Positions 1 through 6,926 of a stretch of DNA of 12,696 nucleotides are shown here, one piece after another. Below the pieces are notes generated by a model. The model was not told the origin of the DNA, did no database searches, and was given only the letters and a program-made list of their open reading frames with translations. A program made the translations under genes and the position numbers. This DNA is from an uncultured Muribaculum sp. (lineage in GTDB: Bacteria > Bacteroidota > Bacteroidia > Bacteroidales > Muribaculaceae), in the NCBI GenBank assembly GCA_910578785.1, contig CAJTSJ010000048.1, positions 1-12,696 of the forward strand, read 5' to 3'. Positions within the stretch are counted from its first letter, which is position 1. Each line of letters opens with the position of its first letter.

Positions 1-110
1 CACTATATTCTTGACATCACCTGCCGCCCACCGGAAAAATCCGCTGACCCTTTATACGAACTCTCATTCTGTAGTGGCTAATGTAGCCTAATTCTTCAGA
101 TTTTGTGTAT

Positions 111-150
111 AAAATAGAGACTGTCTAACTTTGGTTGTTAGACAGTCTCT
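111..150 (-). terminator. Intrinsic terminator of tRNA-Ser
   Basis: A perfect 14-bp stem joins 116-129 to 137-150 with a 7-base loop (130-136). Read on the minus strand, it lies 15 bases after the tRNA 3' end and is followed by ATTTT (115-111). The short U tract is modest, but the perfect stem and its position make a terminator the natural reading. Confidence 0.8.
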
Positions 151-164
151 TATATTGCTTCCTG

Positions 165-249
165 CGGAGAGAGAGGGATTCGAACCCCCGGAGGTGTTAC
201 CCTCAACGGTTTTCAAGACCGCCGCAATCGACCACTCTGCCATCTCTCC
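165..249 (-). tRNA. tRNA-Ser (anticodon UGA)
   Basis: The minus strand folds into a class II tRNA of 85 nt. The acceptor stem is GGAGAGA (249-243) paired with TCTCTCC (172-166), with discriminator G at 165. The anticodon stem-loop reads CGGTCTTGAAAACCG, placing TGA at the anticodon, which decodes UCA and other UCN serine codons. The long variable arm (GAGGGTAACACCTC region) and the T-loop GGTTCGAATCC are both visible. CCA is not encoded, since the bases after the discriminator are CA then GG, so the 3' end must be completed by tRNA nucleotidyltransferase. It has its own promoter and terminator. Confidence 0.96.
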
Positions 250-274
250 AAACGCGCGGTGTCGTTTACGGGTG

Positions 275-306
275 CAAAGGTATGGATAGTTTTTGATATA
301 TGCAAA
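275..306 (-). promoter_or_regulatory. Bacteroidales-type promoter for tRNA-Ser
   Basis: On the minus strand, TTTG (306-303) is followed after exactly 20 bp by TACCTTTG (282-275). This matches the Bacteroides housekeeping sigma consensus TTTG-N19-21-TAnnTTTG perfectly. Transcription should begin near 268, about 20 nt before the mature tRNA 5' end. This is the best promoter match in the window. Confidence 0.85.
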
Positions 307-437
307 TTTTACTGAACTTTTTTTCGGGTAAGATTAAATTTTGTCTGAAAATATGTCGTGGGTAGCTTCCAATGGGGTTTTGGGGGATAAACTTGTTGAA
401 ATATGAAGATTATTTTAGCATTGTTGAACAAACGAGG

Positions 438-466
438 ATTAACAGCGTTAATAGAGTATAATTAAC
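438..466 (+). promoter_or_regulatory. Operator-like inverted repeat upstream of rubrerythrin
   Basis: ATTAAC (438-443), AGC, GTTAAT (447-452) form a perfect 6-bp inverted repeat with a 3-base spacer, and a third copy ATTAAC follows at 461-466. It ends 11-25 bases before the rubrerythrin ATG, where a repressor or the transcript leader would act. Rubrerythrins are commonly induced by peroxide or oxygen, so a redox regulator site is possible, but I cannot assign a regulator. Confidence 0.35.
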
Positions 467-476
467 ACTGATAAAA

Positions 477-1058
477 ATGAACAAGAAAAGTATTAAAGGT
501 ACAAATACCGAAAAGAACCTGTTGAAGTCGTTTGCCGGCGAGTCACAAGCGCGTGGACGTTATGCTATATTTGCCGAAGTGGCGCAGAAGGAAGGATACG
601 AGCAGATTGCCGCCATATTCCTTGAAACCGCGTCGCAGGAGTATGCCCACGCAAAGAAGTTTTTCAGCTATCTTGAAGAGGGAATGCTGGAGATTACGGC
701 CTCGTATCCGGCCGGTCCGGTGGGCGACACGGCTCAAAATCTGAAGGAAGCCGCCGCCGGTGAGCATGAGGAGTGGGCCGACATGTATCTTGAATTTGCC
801 CGTGTGGCTAAGGAAGAAGGGTTTCCTGAGATTGCCGCAAATTTTAAGCTTGTGGCATCTGTTGAGCAGGGTCATGAGGAACGCTATCTGAAACTGCTTG
901 AACGCGTCGCGAGCGACACCGTTTTTGCCGACAGCGAGGAGGAGGAATGGCAGTGCCGGTATTGTGGATATATCCACCGTGGCAAGTCGGCGCCTAAAGT
1001 ATGTCCCGTATGTGGCAAGGAGCAGGGCTACTTTGAACGCAAAAAGAATAATTATTAA
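477..1058 (+). CDS. rbr: Rubrerythrin (diiron peroxidase with rubredoxin domain)
   Basis: 193 residues, the usual size for a classical rubrerythrin, a cytoplasmic enzyme that reduces hydrogen peroxide to water in anaerobes. The N-terminal ferritin-like four-helix domain (about 10-145) shows the expected diiron ligands: E22 in GESQAR, E55 and H58 in QEYAH, E96/E98-E99 in GEHEEW, and E130 and H133 in VEQGH. The C-terminal rubredoxin domain (about 157-185) has both iron knuckles, C160-x2-C163 and C176-x2-C179. The chosen ATG gives the normal N-terminus (KGTNTEKNLL). No Shine-Dalgarno is present, as is common in this phylum. It is a single-gene unit with a strong terminator at 1138 and an inverted repeat just upstream. 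The electron donor is not encoded nearby. Confidence 0.97.
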   Translation: MNKKSIKGTNTEKNLLKSFAGESQARGRYAIFAEVAQKEGYEQIAAIFLETASQEYAHAKKFFSYLEEGMLEITASYPAGPVGDTAQNLKEAAAGEHEEWADMYLEFARVAKEEGFPEIAANFKLVASVEQGHEERYLKLLERVASDTVFADSEEEEWQCRYCGYIHRGKSAPKVCPVCGKEQGYFERKKNNY

Positions 1059-1137
1059 TCTGCACGGTTGACATGCCGTCTGATTGAACATATTTGTTTG
1101 TTAAGTATTTGTTTAATCTGTTTTGTTGGATATATGT

Positions 1138-1184
1138 TTATTCGGAGGTTTCCGGGCTAACGGGAGCCTCCGAATAAGTGTTTT
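1138..1184 (+). terminator. Intrinsic terminator after rubrerythrin
   Basis: A stem of about 17 bp pairs 1138-1154 with 1161-1177, with a core of TTATTCGGAGG against CCTCCGAATAA and then wobble and GC pairs to a 6-base loop. It is followed by GTG and TTTTT (1180-1184). It lies 80 bases after the rubrerythrin stop. Confidence 0.88.
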
Positions 1185-1254
1185 TATGGAGTTACGGATA
1201 TCTTATTGTAAAAAAATCTGCCCATTGCCTTAGACCGGACTCGCATATATTTAC

Positions 1255-1262
1255 TACTTTTG
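1255..1262 (+). promoter_or_regulatory. Candidate -7 element for the DUF418 gene
   Basis: TACTTTTG matches the TAnnTTTG consensus and lies 42 bases before the ATG at 1305. I do not see a TTTG/TTG at the right distance upstream, so only half the promoter is supported. Confidence 0.45.
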
Positions 1263-1304
1263 TAGATGATAAAATATCTTCACATTATTTATTAAAACCT
1301 ATCT

Positions 1305-2483
1305 ATGCAATCATCTACACCAGCTTTTGCGCGACATGCAAGAGTCAACGTCGCCGATGTCCTGCGTGGGCTTTCGGTGATGGGCATTATCATGCTCCAT
1401 TCCATAGAGCATTTCAACTTTTATTCGTTCCCGCCGACAGAGGGGCAGAGTGTTTGGCTCAACTTCTCCGACCGTGCCATCTGGGACGGTTTGTTTTTCT
1501 TGTTGGGAGGTAAGGCATATGCCATATTTGCCTTGTTGTTCGGGTTTAGCTTTTTCATTCAGGATGATAACCAGCGTCTTAAGGGCAATGATTTCCGCAA
1601 GCGTTTTTGCTGGCGCTTGTTGTTGCTTTTTCTGATAGGCAATATCAATGCCATGTTTTTTACGGCGGAGATTTTGGTGCTCTATTCGCTTGTAGGCTTT
1701 GTCCTGGTGTTTACGTGCCGACTGTCAACGAAGACGCTGCTATGGCTTGCCGCCATATTCATGCTTCAGCCGGTGGCGTTGTACAACATAGTGCGGGCGT
1801 TGATTGATTCGTCATACGTTACGCCGTCCATTCCGTCGTCACATCTGTGGGGCGCCGCATTCGCCATGCAGTCGGGCGGAACATTCGCGGGCACTGCATT
1901 GGTCAATCTTTGGGAGGGCCAGCTTGCGAGCCTTGCCTGGGCATGGGACCATGGCCGTATATTCCAGACCGCCTCACTATTCATTATCGGCATGCTTATC
2001 GGTCGCGAAGGCTGGTTGCTTGAAGGCAAACTGAAAAACTGGATGCGCGTACTGCTTATAGCCCTGGCGGTTTTCTTCCCGCTTCACGGCCTGAGCGCCA
2101 TGATTCCCAACTTCATCGAGAGCCGCAACATATCCACACCGCTCCTGCTGTTGGTCAACTCTCTGGCGAACTTCTCCTTTATGCTTATTCTTGTATCATC
2201 GATACTTTACCTCTACTATCAGACATCTGCCAAGACTTTGCTCGAGAGGATTATGCCTTACGGACGCATGAGCATGACGTGCTACGTCACTCAGAGTATT
2301 GTCGGTTCAATGTTGTTCTATAATTGGGGATTCGGTCTGCACGAGCATCTCGGAATTACTGCAAGTTTCCTGGTAGGCGTTCTGCTGTTCTTCATCCAAT
2401 ATAGTTTCTGCAAATGGTGGATGGGGCGTTTCAGCCACGGACCTCTTGAATACGCCTGGAAGCGCGCCACATGGGCGGTTTAA
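1305..2483 (+). CDS. DUF418 (YeiB-family) multi-pass membrane protein
   Basis: 392 residues, very hydrophobic, with about ten predicted membrane segments. The N-terminus (about 15-35, VADVLRGLSVMGIIMLHSIE) is the typical first segment of YeiB/DUF418 proteins. The C-terminal third (about 230-385) carries the DUF418 signature: GRMSMTCYVTQSI around 324-336, then a GFGLH loop, and the closing motif FSHGPLEYAWKRATW. The family is related to membrane acyltransferases and has been suggested to be transporters or acyl-transfer enzymes, but no substrate is established. The size is normal for the family and the gene looks intact. It follows the rubrerythrin terminator and precedes the gpmI promoters, so it is probably its own transcription unit. 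The family call is firm and the biochemical role is unknown. Confidence 0.92.
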   Translation: MQSSTPAFARHARVNVADVLRGLSVMGIIMLHSIEHFNFYSFPPTEGQSVWLNFSDRAIWDGLFFLLGGKAYAIFALLFGFSFFIQDDNQRLKGNDFRKRFCWRLLLLFLIGNINAMFFTAEILVLYSLVGFVLVFTCRLSTKTLLWLAAIFMLQPVALYNIVRALIDSSYVTPSIPSSHLWGAAFAMQSGGTFAGTALVNLWEGQLASLAWAWDHGRIFQTASLFIIGMLIGREGWLLEGKLKNWMRVLLIALAVFFPLHGLSAMIPNFIESRNISTPLLLLVNSLANFSFMLILVSSILYLYYQTSAKTLLERIMPYGRMSMTCYVTQSIVGSMLFYNWGFGLHEHLGITASFLVGVLLFFIQYSFCKWWMGRFSHGPLEYAWKRATWAV

Positions 2484-2541
2484 AGATTGCTATGTAATCT
2501 GTATTTTTATTTAACTTCATCGTTTTACGCGGAAAAATCAT

Positions 2542-2549
2542 TAAATTTG
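2542..2549 (+). promoter_or_regulatory. Candidate -7 element (distal) for gpmI
   Basis: TAAATTTG matches TAnnTTTG and would start a transcript near 2556, giving a leader of about 43 nt before the gpmI ATG. No matching TTTG is seen 19-21 bp upstream. Confidence 0.45.
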
Positions 2550-2564
2550 TGGCGTTGAAAAACA

Positions 2565-2594
2565 TTGAATAATCATTAACCCAAATTATATTTG
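2565..2594 (+). promoter_or_regulatory. Candidate promoter (proximal) abutting the gpmI start codon
   Basis: TTG (2565-2567), 19 bp, then TATATTTG (2587-2594) fit the Bacteroides promoter spacing. The start codon is at 2599, so the expected start site would fall on or next to the ATG and the transcript would be nearly leaderless. It may be a chance match next to the better-placed 2542 element. Confidence 0.35.
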
Positions 2595-2598
2595 ACTT

Positions 2599-4113
2599 AT
2601 GGCAAAAAAAGCTCTGCTGATGATCCTCGATGGATGGGGCATCGGCAACCACGGCAAAGGTGATGTCATCTTCAACACTCCGACTCCTTACTGGGACTAT
2701 CTGGTAAATACATATCCGCACTCTGAGCTTCAGGCAAGCGGCGAGAATGTCGGTCTGCCTGACGGACAGATGGGTAACTCGGAAGTGGGCCATCTCAATA
2801 TCGGCGCAGGACGCGTTGTATATCAGGACTTGGTTAAGATAAACAAGGCTTGCAAGGACGGCTCGATTCTCAAAAATCCTGAGGTGGTAAACGCATTCAG
2901 CTATGCCCGCGACAATGGCAAGGCCATTCATTTCATGGGTCTTACTTCAAACGGCGGTGTACACTCTTCGCTTGACCATCTGTTTGCGCTTTGCGACATC
3001 GCAAAGGAATACGGACTTGAGAAGGTATATATCCACTGCTTTATGGACGGCCGTGACACTGACCCCAGAAGCGGTAAGGGATTCATTGAAGAACTCGAAG
3101 CACACTGCGCCAAGTCGGCCGGTAAGATTGCATCAGTCATCGGACGCTACTATGCAATGGACCGTGACAAGCGCTGGGAGCGTGTCAAAGTTGCATACGA
3201 CCTTCTGGTAAAAGGCGAGGGCAAGCAGGCCACCGATATGGTGAAGGCCATGCAGGAGTCTTACGATGAAGATGTCACCGATGAATTCATCAAGCCGATC
3301 CACAACGCCAATGTTGACGGCACTATCAAGGACGGTGATGCCGTAATCTTCTTCAATTACCGCAACGACCGCGCGAAAGAGTTGACTGTGGTTCTGACCC
3401 AGCACGACATGCCCGAGGCAGGCATGACCACCATCCCCAACTTGCAGTACTATTGCATGACTCCGTACGATGCATCGTTTACCGGAGTCCATATCCTTTT
3501 TGACAAGGAGAATGTCAACAATACTCTCGGAGAATATCTTTCGTCGCTTGACAAAAAGCAACTTCACATCGCTGAAACTGAAAAGTATGCCCACGTGACA
3601 TTCTTCTTTAACGGCGGCCGCGAAGCTCCTTATGAAGGCGAAGAGCGTATTCTGGTAGCGTCGCCGAAGGTTGCCACTTACGACCTTAAGCCCGAAATGA
3701 GTGCTTACGAAGTTAAGGACAAGCTCGTCGAGGCCATCAAGAGCCAGGAGTATGATTTTATCGTAGTCAACTATGCCAACGGCGACATGGTGGGTCATAC
3801 CGGCGTATACGAAGCTATCGAAAAGGCTGTGAAGGCTGTCGACGAATGTGTCAAGGACACTGTCGAAGCCGCCAAAGCATCTGATTACGAGGTTATAATC
3901 ATTGCAGACCACGGAAACGCCGACAATGCAATCAATGCCGACGGAACTCCAAACACGGCCCATTCACTTAATCCGGTTCCGTGCATCTACGTGACTTCGC
4001 GCAAGGATGCCGCTGTGGCAGACGGTAAGCTGGCCGACGTAGCTCCCACCATTCTTAAGATTATGGGTGTGGCTCAGCCGTCGGAGATGACCGGACACGC
4101 TCTAATCAACTAA
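2599..4113 (+). CDS. gpmI: 2,3-bisphosphoglycerate-independent phosphoglycerate mutase
   Basis: 504 residues, normal for iPGM. It interconverts 3- and 2-phosphoglycerate in glycolysis and gluconeogenesis in the cytoplasm, using two Mn ions and a phosphoserine intermediate. The opening LLMILDGWG supplies metal ligand D11. The catalytic serine is S61 in GQMGNSEVGHLNIGAGR (57-72). The inserted transferase domain (about 80-300) includes FMDGRDTDPRSG and YYAMDRDKRWERV, which bind substrate. The second half of the phosphatase domain contains NYANGDMVGHTG and IIADHGNADNA, with the remaining metal-binding Asp and His residues. The ATG gives the expected N-terminus MAKKALLMILDG. The gene is followed by a strong terminator. 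Codon use is like neighbouring housekeeping genes, with nothing unusual in the protein. Confidence 0.98.
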   Translation: MAKKALLMILDGWGIGNHGKGDVIFNTPTPYWDYLVNTYPHSELQASGENVGLPDGQMGNSEVGHLNIGAGRVVYQDLVKINKACKDGSILKNPEVVNAFSYARDNGKAIHFMGLTSNGGVHSSLDHLFALCDIAKEYGLEKVYIHCFMDGRDTDPRSGKGFIEELEAHCAKSAGKIASVIGRYYAMDRDKRWERVKVAYDLLVKGEGKQATDMVKAMQESYDEDVTDEFIKPIHNANVDGTIKDGDAVIFFNYRNDRAKELTVVLTQHDMPEAGMTTIPNLQYYCMTPYDASFTGVHILFDKENVNNTLGEYLSSLDKKQLHIAETEKYAHVTFFFNGGREAPYEGEERILVASPKVATYDLKPEMSAYEVKDKLVEAIKSQEYDFIVVNYANGDMVGHTGVYEAIEKAVKAVDECVKDTVEAAKASDYEVIIIADHGNADNAINADGTPNTAHSLNPVPCIYVTSRKDAAVADGKLADVAPTILKIMGVAQPSEMTGHALIN

Positions 4114-4162
4114 TCCGGATAATCGGATTTTAGGCAGACATACCATTTTAATCCATTATTTT

Positions 4163-4196
4163 TGCTCCCGGGCTGAAAAGTCCGGGAGCATTTTTT
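4163..4196 (+). terminator. Intrinsic terminator after gpmI
   Basis: TGCTCCCGG (4163-4171) pairs perfectly with CCGGGAGCA (4182-4190) and is followed directly by six T residues (4191-4196). It lies 50 bases after the gpmI stop codon. On the minus strand the hairpin lacks a U tract, so it acts mainly for gpmI. Confidence 0.92.
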
Positions 4197-4213
4197 ATAT
4201 CAATGACTTTTCT

Positions 4214-4229
4214 CGGGAGTACGCTCCCG
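4214..4229. repeat. Perfect hairpin CGGGAG-TACG-CTCCCG
   Basis: Six perfect GC-rich base pairs (4214-4219 with 4224-4229) enclose a tetraloop. The arms repeat the CTCCCG/CGGGAG sequence of the gpmI terminator 25 bases upstream, so alternative pairings between the two hairpins are possible. It lacks a T tract on either strand. It may help end transcription of the convergent receptor gene. Confidence 0.6.
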
Positions 4230-4239
4230 GTGATGGGTT

Positions 4240-4289
4240 ATACCGTGACCTATGCCGTCGGCAGTATCTCCTTGATACTTTCACGGTAT
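4240..4289 (-). other. Predicted three-way-junction fold downstream of the receptor gene
   Basis: An outer perfect 9-bp stem, ATACCGTGA (4240-4248) with TCACGGTAT (4281-4289), encloses two adjacent hairpins: TGCC/GGCA (4253-4256 with 4260-4263) and GTATC/GATAC (4264-4268 with 4274-4278, 5-base loop). Linkers are 4 and 2 bases. On the minus strand it lies 39 bases after the receptor stop codon, so it would be a structured 3' UTR, a processed small RNA, or a repeat element. No function is assigned. Confidence 0.5.
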
Positions 4290-4327
4290 GGTCGTCGCTT
4301 TGCTATGCTGACAACCGCTGTTTAGGA

Positions 4328-6742
4328 TCAGAAGTCTATTGAGAGACGGATGTTGAGCTGACGGCGCGTCAGATAGTTTGGCACGGCATACTGGATGTTG
4401 TTGATGTCGGTCACCCAATAGTAACTGCTGACATTGGATATGTCGAACAGGTTGAAGCAGTCGAGGCCGAGCCACACCGATTTGAAGTGGCGTGCAAGAC
4501 CTGACCGCGATTCTCCGTCCTTTAAAGGTGACAGCAATGCGTAGGACAAGCCGATGTCGACACGTTTATATGCCGGAGTGCGGAAATAGCCTTTGTCGCG
4601 TGAGCTTCGCGGTGCGGTTGTGGGCAGGCCGTCGGCAAAGATTCCCCGCAGGCTGACTTTGAGTTTCGGAAATTTTGGGAAGTAGTCTGTGAAGTATAGA
4701 GCCACGCTGTAGCGTTGGTCGTTAGGACGGGGCACTTTGACTCCGTTGAGGTTTTCCTGCGTTTTCATTAATGAAAAGCTTATCCAGGAATCGCTTCCAG
4801 GCACGAACTGTCCGAAAAGCTTGAAGTCTACGCCGGTTACGAATCCTTTCGACGAGTTTATGCCGTCATATACCACCTTGAGGTTGTCGACCTCGTAGGG
4901 TATAAGGTTGGAAAGTGCCTTGTAATATGCCTCGGCCGAAAATTTGAACGGGCGGTTGAATGCACGGAATGTATAGTCGGAGCCGAGTATGAAGTGCAGG
5001 CTCTGTTGCGATTTTATGTTGTTGTTGAGTCTAACGATGTTGTTTCCGTCGGCATCCGCGACAATCTGACGCATCTCTTTGAAGAACGGCGACTGATAGT
5101 AGAGTCCTGTGGCAAACCGTAATGCCCAATGGTCGTTGCCGGCAGGGATAAATCCTATGTTAAGTCTCGGACTTACAAGCCATTCGTTGTTGAAGTCCCA
5201 GTGCGATAGCCTGATGCCTCCGGTGAAGGTATAGTAACCGCTCGAAGCGTTAAGTCGGTAGGTGTCCTGGACGAATGCGCTGATTCGGTTGCTTGATATG
5301 TCCTGGCGTGATGTAAGGTTGTATATCATCTTAAGCGCTTCGCCGGTGCTCGGGAGCGAAAATCCGGCCGAGTCGCGCAGTTCCCACTCGCGTGCGCGTT
5401 CAAACACGTTTTCATGGTTGTATGTCACTCCGTAGGCGAGGCTGTGGCCGGCTATTCCGGTGTTGCCTCTGAAGCCCAGGGTGAACACCTTGGCTTTGAG
5501 TCGGTCACGTGCATGCTCGTGGTATCGTCCCACTCCGAGTTCTCCGCCGATGCTGTTGTCTCCTGAGGTCCCTGCCTGGTCGAGCCAGTACTCGCCGGTT
5601 ATGTCGTAAGTGACAAGCTCGTTAGTCAGATATCCTGAGGCGAGCAGGGTATAGCTGGAGCTTTTCGATGGGGTATATTGAAGTGCAAGTGCCCCGAAAT
5701 ATGTCTCGAATCGGTCTTTTTCATGTCCGTCAAAGTAGACGGTGAATTGTTTCGCGTCGCTGGCCGTACCGAAGTTGGTGGTCCGGTTGACAGGAGTAAA
5801 CTTATAGTTGTTTATGGCGATGTTGCCTAAAAAAGAAGCTTTCCATTTTGCCGACAGTCTGTAGTTGAGGTTAGTCTGATAGTCAAAAAAGTTCGGGTCA
5901 TATTCACCTTTTGTATCCATCGAACTCAACAGCGAACTGTTGCGCTTGTATCTGACGCCGTGCATCTGCGAGAAGCGTTTAGTCGATTGTCCCAACGCAA
6001 GGCTTCCGCCCATAAGGCTTAGCCCTGCCGAGCCTTCGAATGCCTCCGGTTGACGGTATGTGATGTCAAGCACTGACGACATCTTGTCGCCGTATTCCGG
6101 TGAAAATCCACCGGTCGAAAATTCTATTTTGTCGACCAGGTCGGGGTTTATGATGCTCAGACCTTCTTGCTGTCCTGAAGAGATGAGTAGCGGACGATAT
6201 ACTTCTATGCCGTTGATATACACGCTGTTTTCGTCGAACGAACCACCGCGCACCGAATATTGCGACGACATTTCGTTTGATGAATTGACTCCGGCCATGG
6301 TCGTTATAAGCGACTCCACGCTTCCGCCCGATACGTCGGGCGACAGTTTCAACTGCCCGGCATCGATTGACTGGAGCGACCCGGTCTGTTTCTTAAACTC
6401 GGTCACTTCTATTTCCTGTAGCTCCTTGGTGTTGCGGAACAGGCGGACGTTAAGAGTCACATCGCCTTTGGCGTCGATAAGTTGCTGGGTGTTTTCCTTG
6501 TAGCCTATGCAGGTGAATATCACCTTTATAGTGTCCGATTCCGCAGTCGAAAGGCTATATTCGCCGTCGAGTCCGGATGTGGTGCCTATTGCAGTTCCGC
6601 TGATGCGCACAGTGGCAAACTCGATGGCTTTATTGTCGCCGTCGGTAATCTTGCCGTGGATTTTTACCTGTGCGCCCATTGCGGTCAGCATGGCCGTCAC
6701 AAATATAAAGAAAGTATATAATCGAAGATTCATCTTGTCCAT
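4328..6742 (-). CDS. TonB-dependent outer-membrane receptor with carboxypeptidase-regulatory-like N-terminal domain
   Basis: About 804 residues. An N-terminal signal peptide (MNLRLYTFFIFVTAMLTAMGAQ) is followed by a carboxypeptidase-regulatory-like beta sandwich of about 75 residues (KIHGKITDGDNKAIEFATV onward). A plug domain comes next, with YSVRGGSFDENSVYINGIEV and a closing EYGDKMSSVLDI. A long beta-barrel ends in LSIDF, whose terminal Phe is the usual barrel signal. Such receptors import a ligand across the outer membrane using TonB-ExbBD energy. The length is below SusC proteins (about 1000) and no susD-like lipoprotein gene is adjacent, so a polysaccharide utilisation role is not supported and the ligand is unknown. 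The frame stays open to a GTG at 6769. ATG at 6748, 6742 or 6733 fits the signal peptide better, and 6742 is chosen. AAGGAG lies only two bases before the GTG. Confidence 0.92.
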   Translation of the reverse strand: MDKMNLRLYTFFIFVTAMLTAMGAQVKIHGKITDGDNKAIEFATVRISGTAIGTTSGLDGEYSLSTAESDTIKVIFTCIGYKENTQQLIDAKGDVTLNVRLFRNTKELQEIEVTEFKKQTGSLQSIDAGQLKLSPDVSGGSVESLITTMAGVNSSNEMSSQYSVRGGSFDENSVYINGIEVYRPLLISSGQQEGLSIINPDLVDKIEFSTGGFSPEYGDKMSSVLDITYRQPEAFEGSAGLSLMGGSLALGQSTKRFSQMHGVRYKRNSSLLSSMDTKGEYDPNFFDYQTNLNYRLSAKWKASFLGNIAINNYKFTPVNRTTNFGTASDAKQFTVYFDGHEKDRFETYFGALALQYTPSKSSSYTLLASGYLTNELVTYDITGEYWLDQAGTSGDNSIGGELGVGRYHEHARDRLKAKVFTLGFRGNTGIAGHSLAYGVTYNHENVFERAREWELRDSAGFSLPSTGEALKMIYNLTSRQDISSNRISAFVQDTYRLNASSGYYTFTGGIRLSHWDFNNEWLVSPRLNIGFIPAGNDHWALRFATGLYYQSPFFKEMRQIVADADGNNIVRLNNNIKSQQSLHFILGSDYTFRAFNRPFKFSAEAYYKALSNLIPYEVDNLKVVYDGINSSKGFVTGVDFKLFGQFVPGSDSWISFSLMKTQENLNGVKVPRPNDQRYSVALYFTDYFPKFPKLKVSLRGIFADGLPTTAPRSSRDKGYFRTPAYKRVDIGLSYALLSPLKDGESRSGLARHFKSVWLGLDCFNLFDISNVSSYYWVTDINNIQYAVPNYLTRRQLNIRLSIDF

Positions 6743-6926
6743 GTCCATTACATTATATGTAACGGACACTTCTCCTTAAAATTATATAATTCAGTGCCGG
6801 TGTCGTGTGATTTTACTTTTTAAGTGGATATTATAGATGATTGGAGCGATTTTTGCCTTGGTAAATTTCGCGGAGTGGAGATTATTTGGTAAATTAGGTG
6901 CGTTAACCAATTTAATGCATGACACC

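Noticed and set aside
1..91. Two plus-strand frames are open from the window edge (stops at 79-81 and 89-91), which could be the C-terminus of an upstream gene.
   Set aside because: Stretches of under 30 codons open in two frames at once are expected by chance, and neither peptide resembles a known family.
543..1091. Long minus-strand open frame (182 codons) opposite rubrerythrin.
   Set aside because: It is the antisense shadow of a clear rubrerythrin gene, and its translation shows no family features.
3133..3963. Minus-strand open frame (276 codons) opposite gpmI.
   Set aside because: It is a shadow of phosphoglycerate mutase and has no independent support.
4328..6742. A polysaccharide utilisation locus (SusC/SusD pair).
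   Set aside because: The receptor is shorter than SusC proteins and no SusD-like lipoprotein, glycosidase or sensor gene is adjacent.
6733..6769. GTG at 6769 as the receptor start, preceded by AAGGAG.
   Set aside because: The spacing is only two bases and it would add a polar extension before a normal signal peptide. ATG at 6748, 6742 or 6733 fits better.
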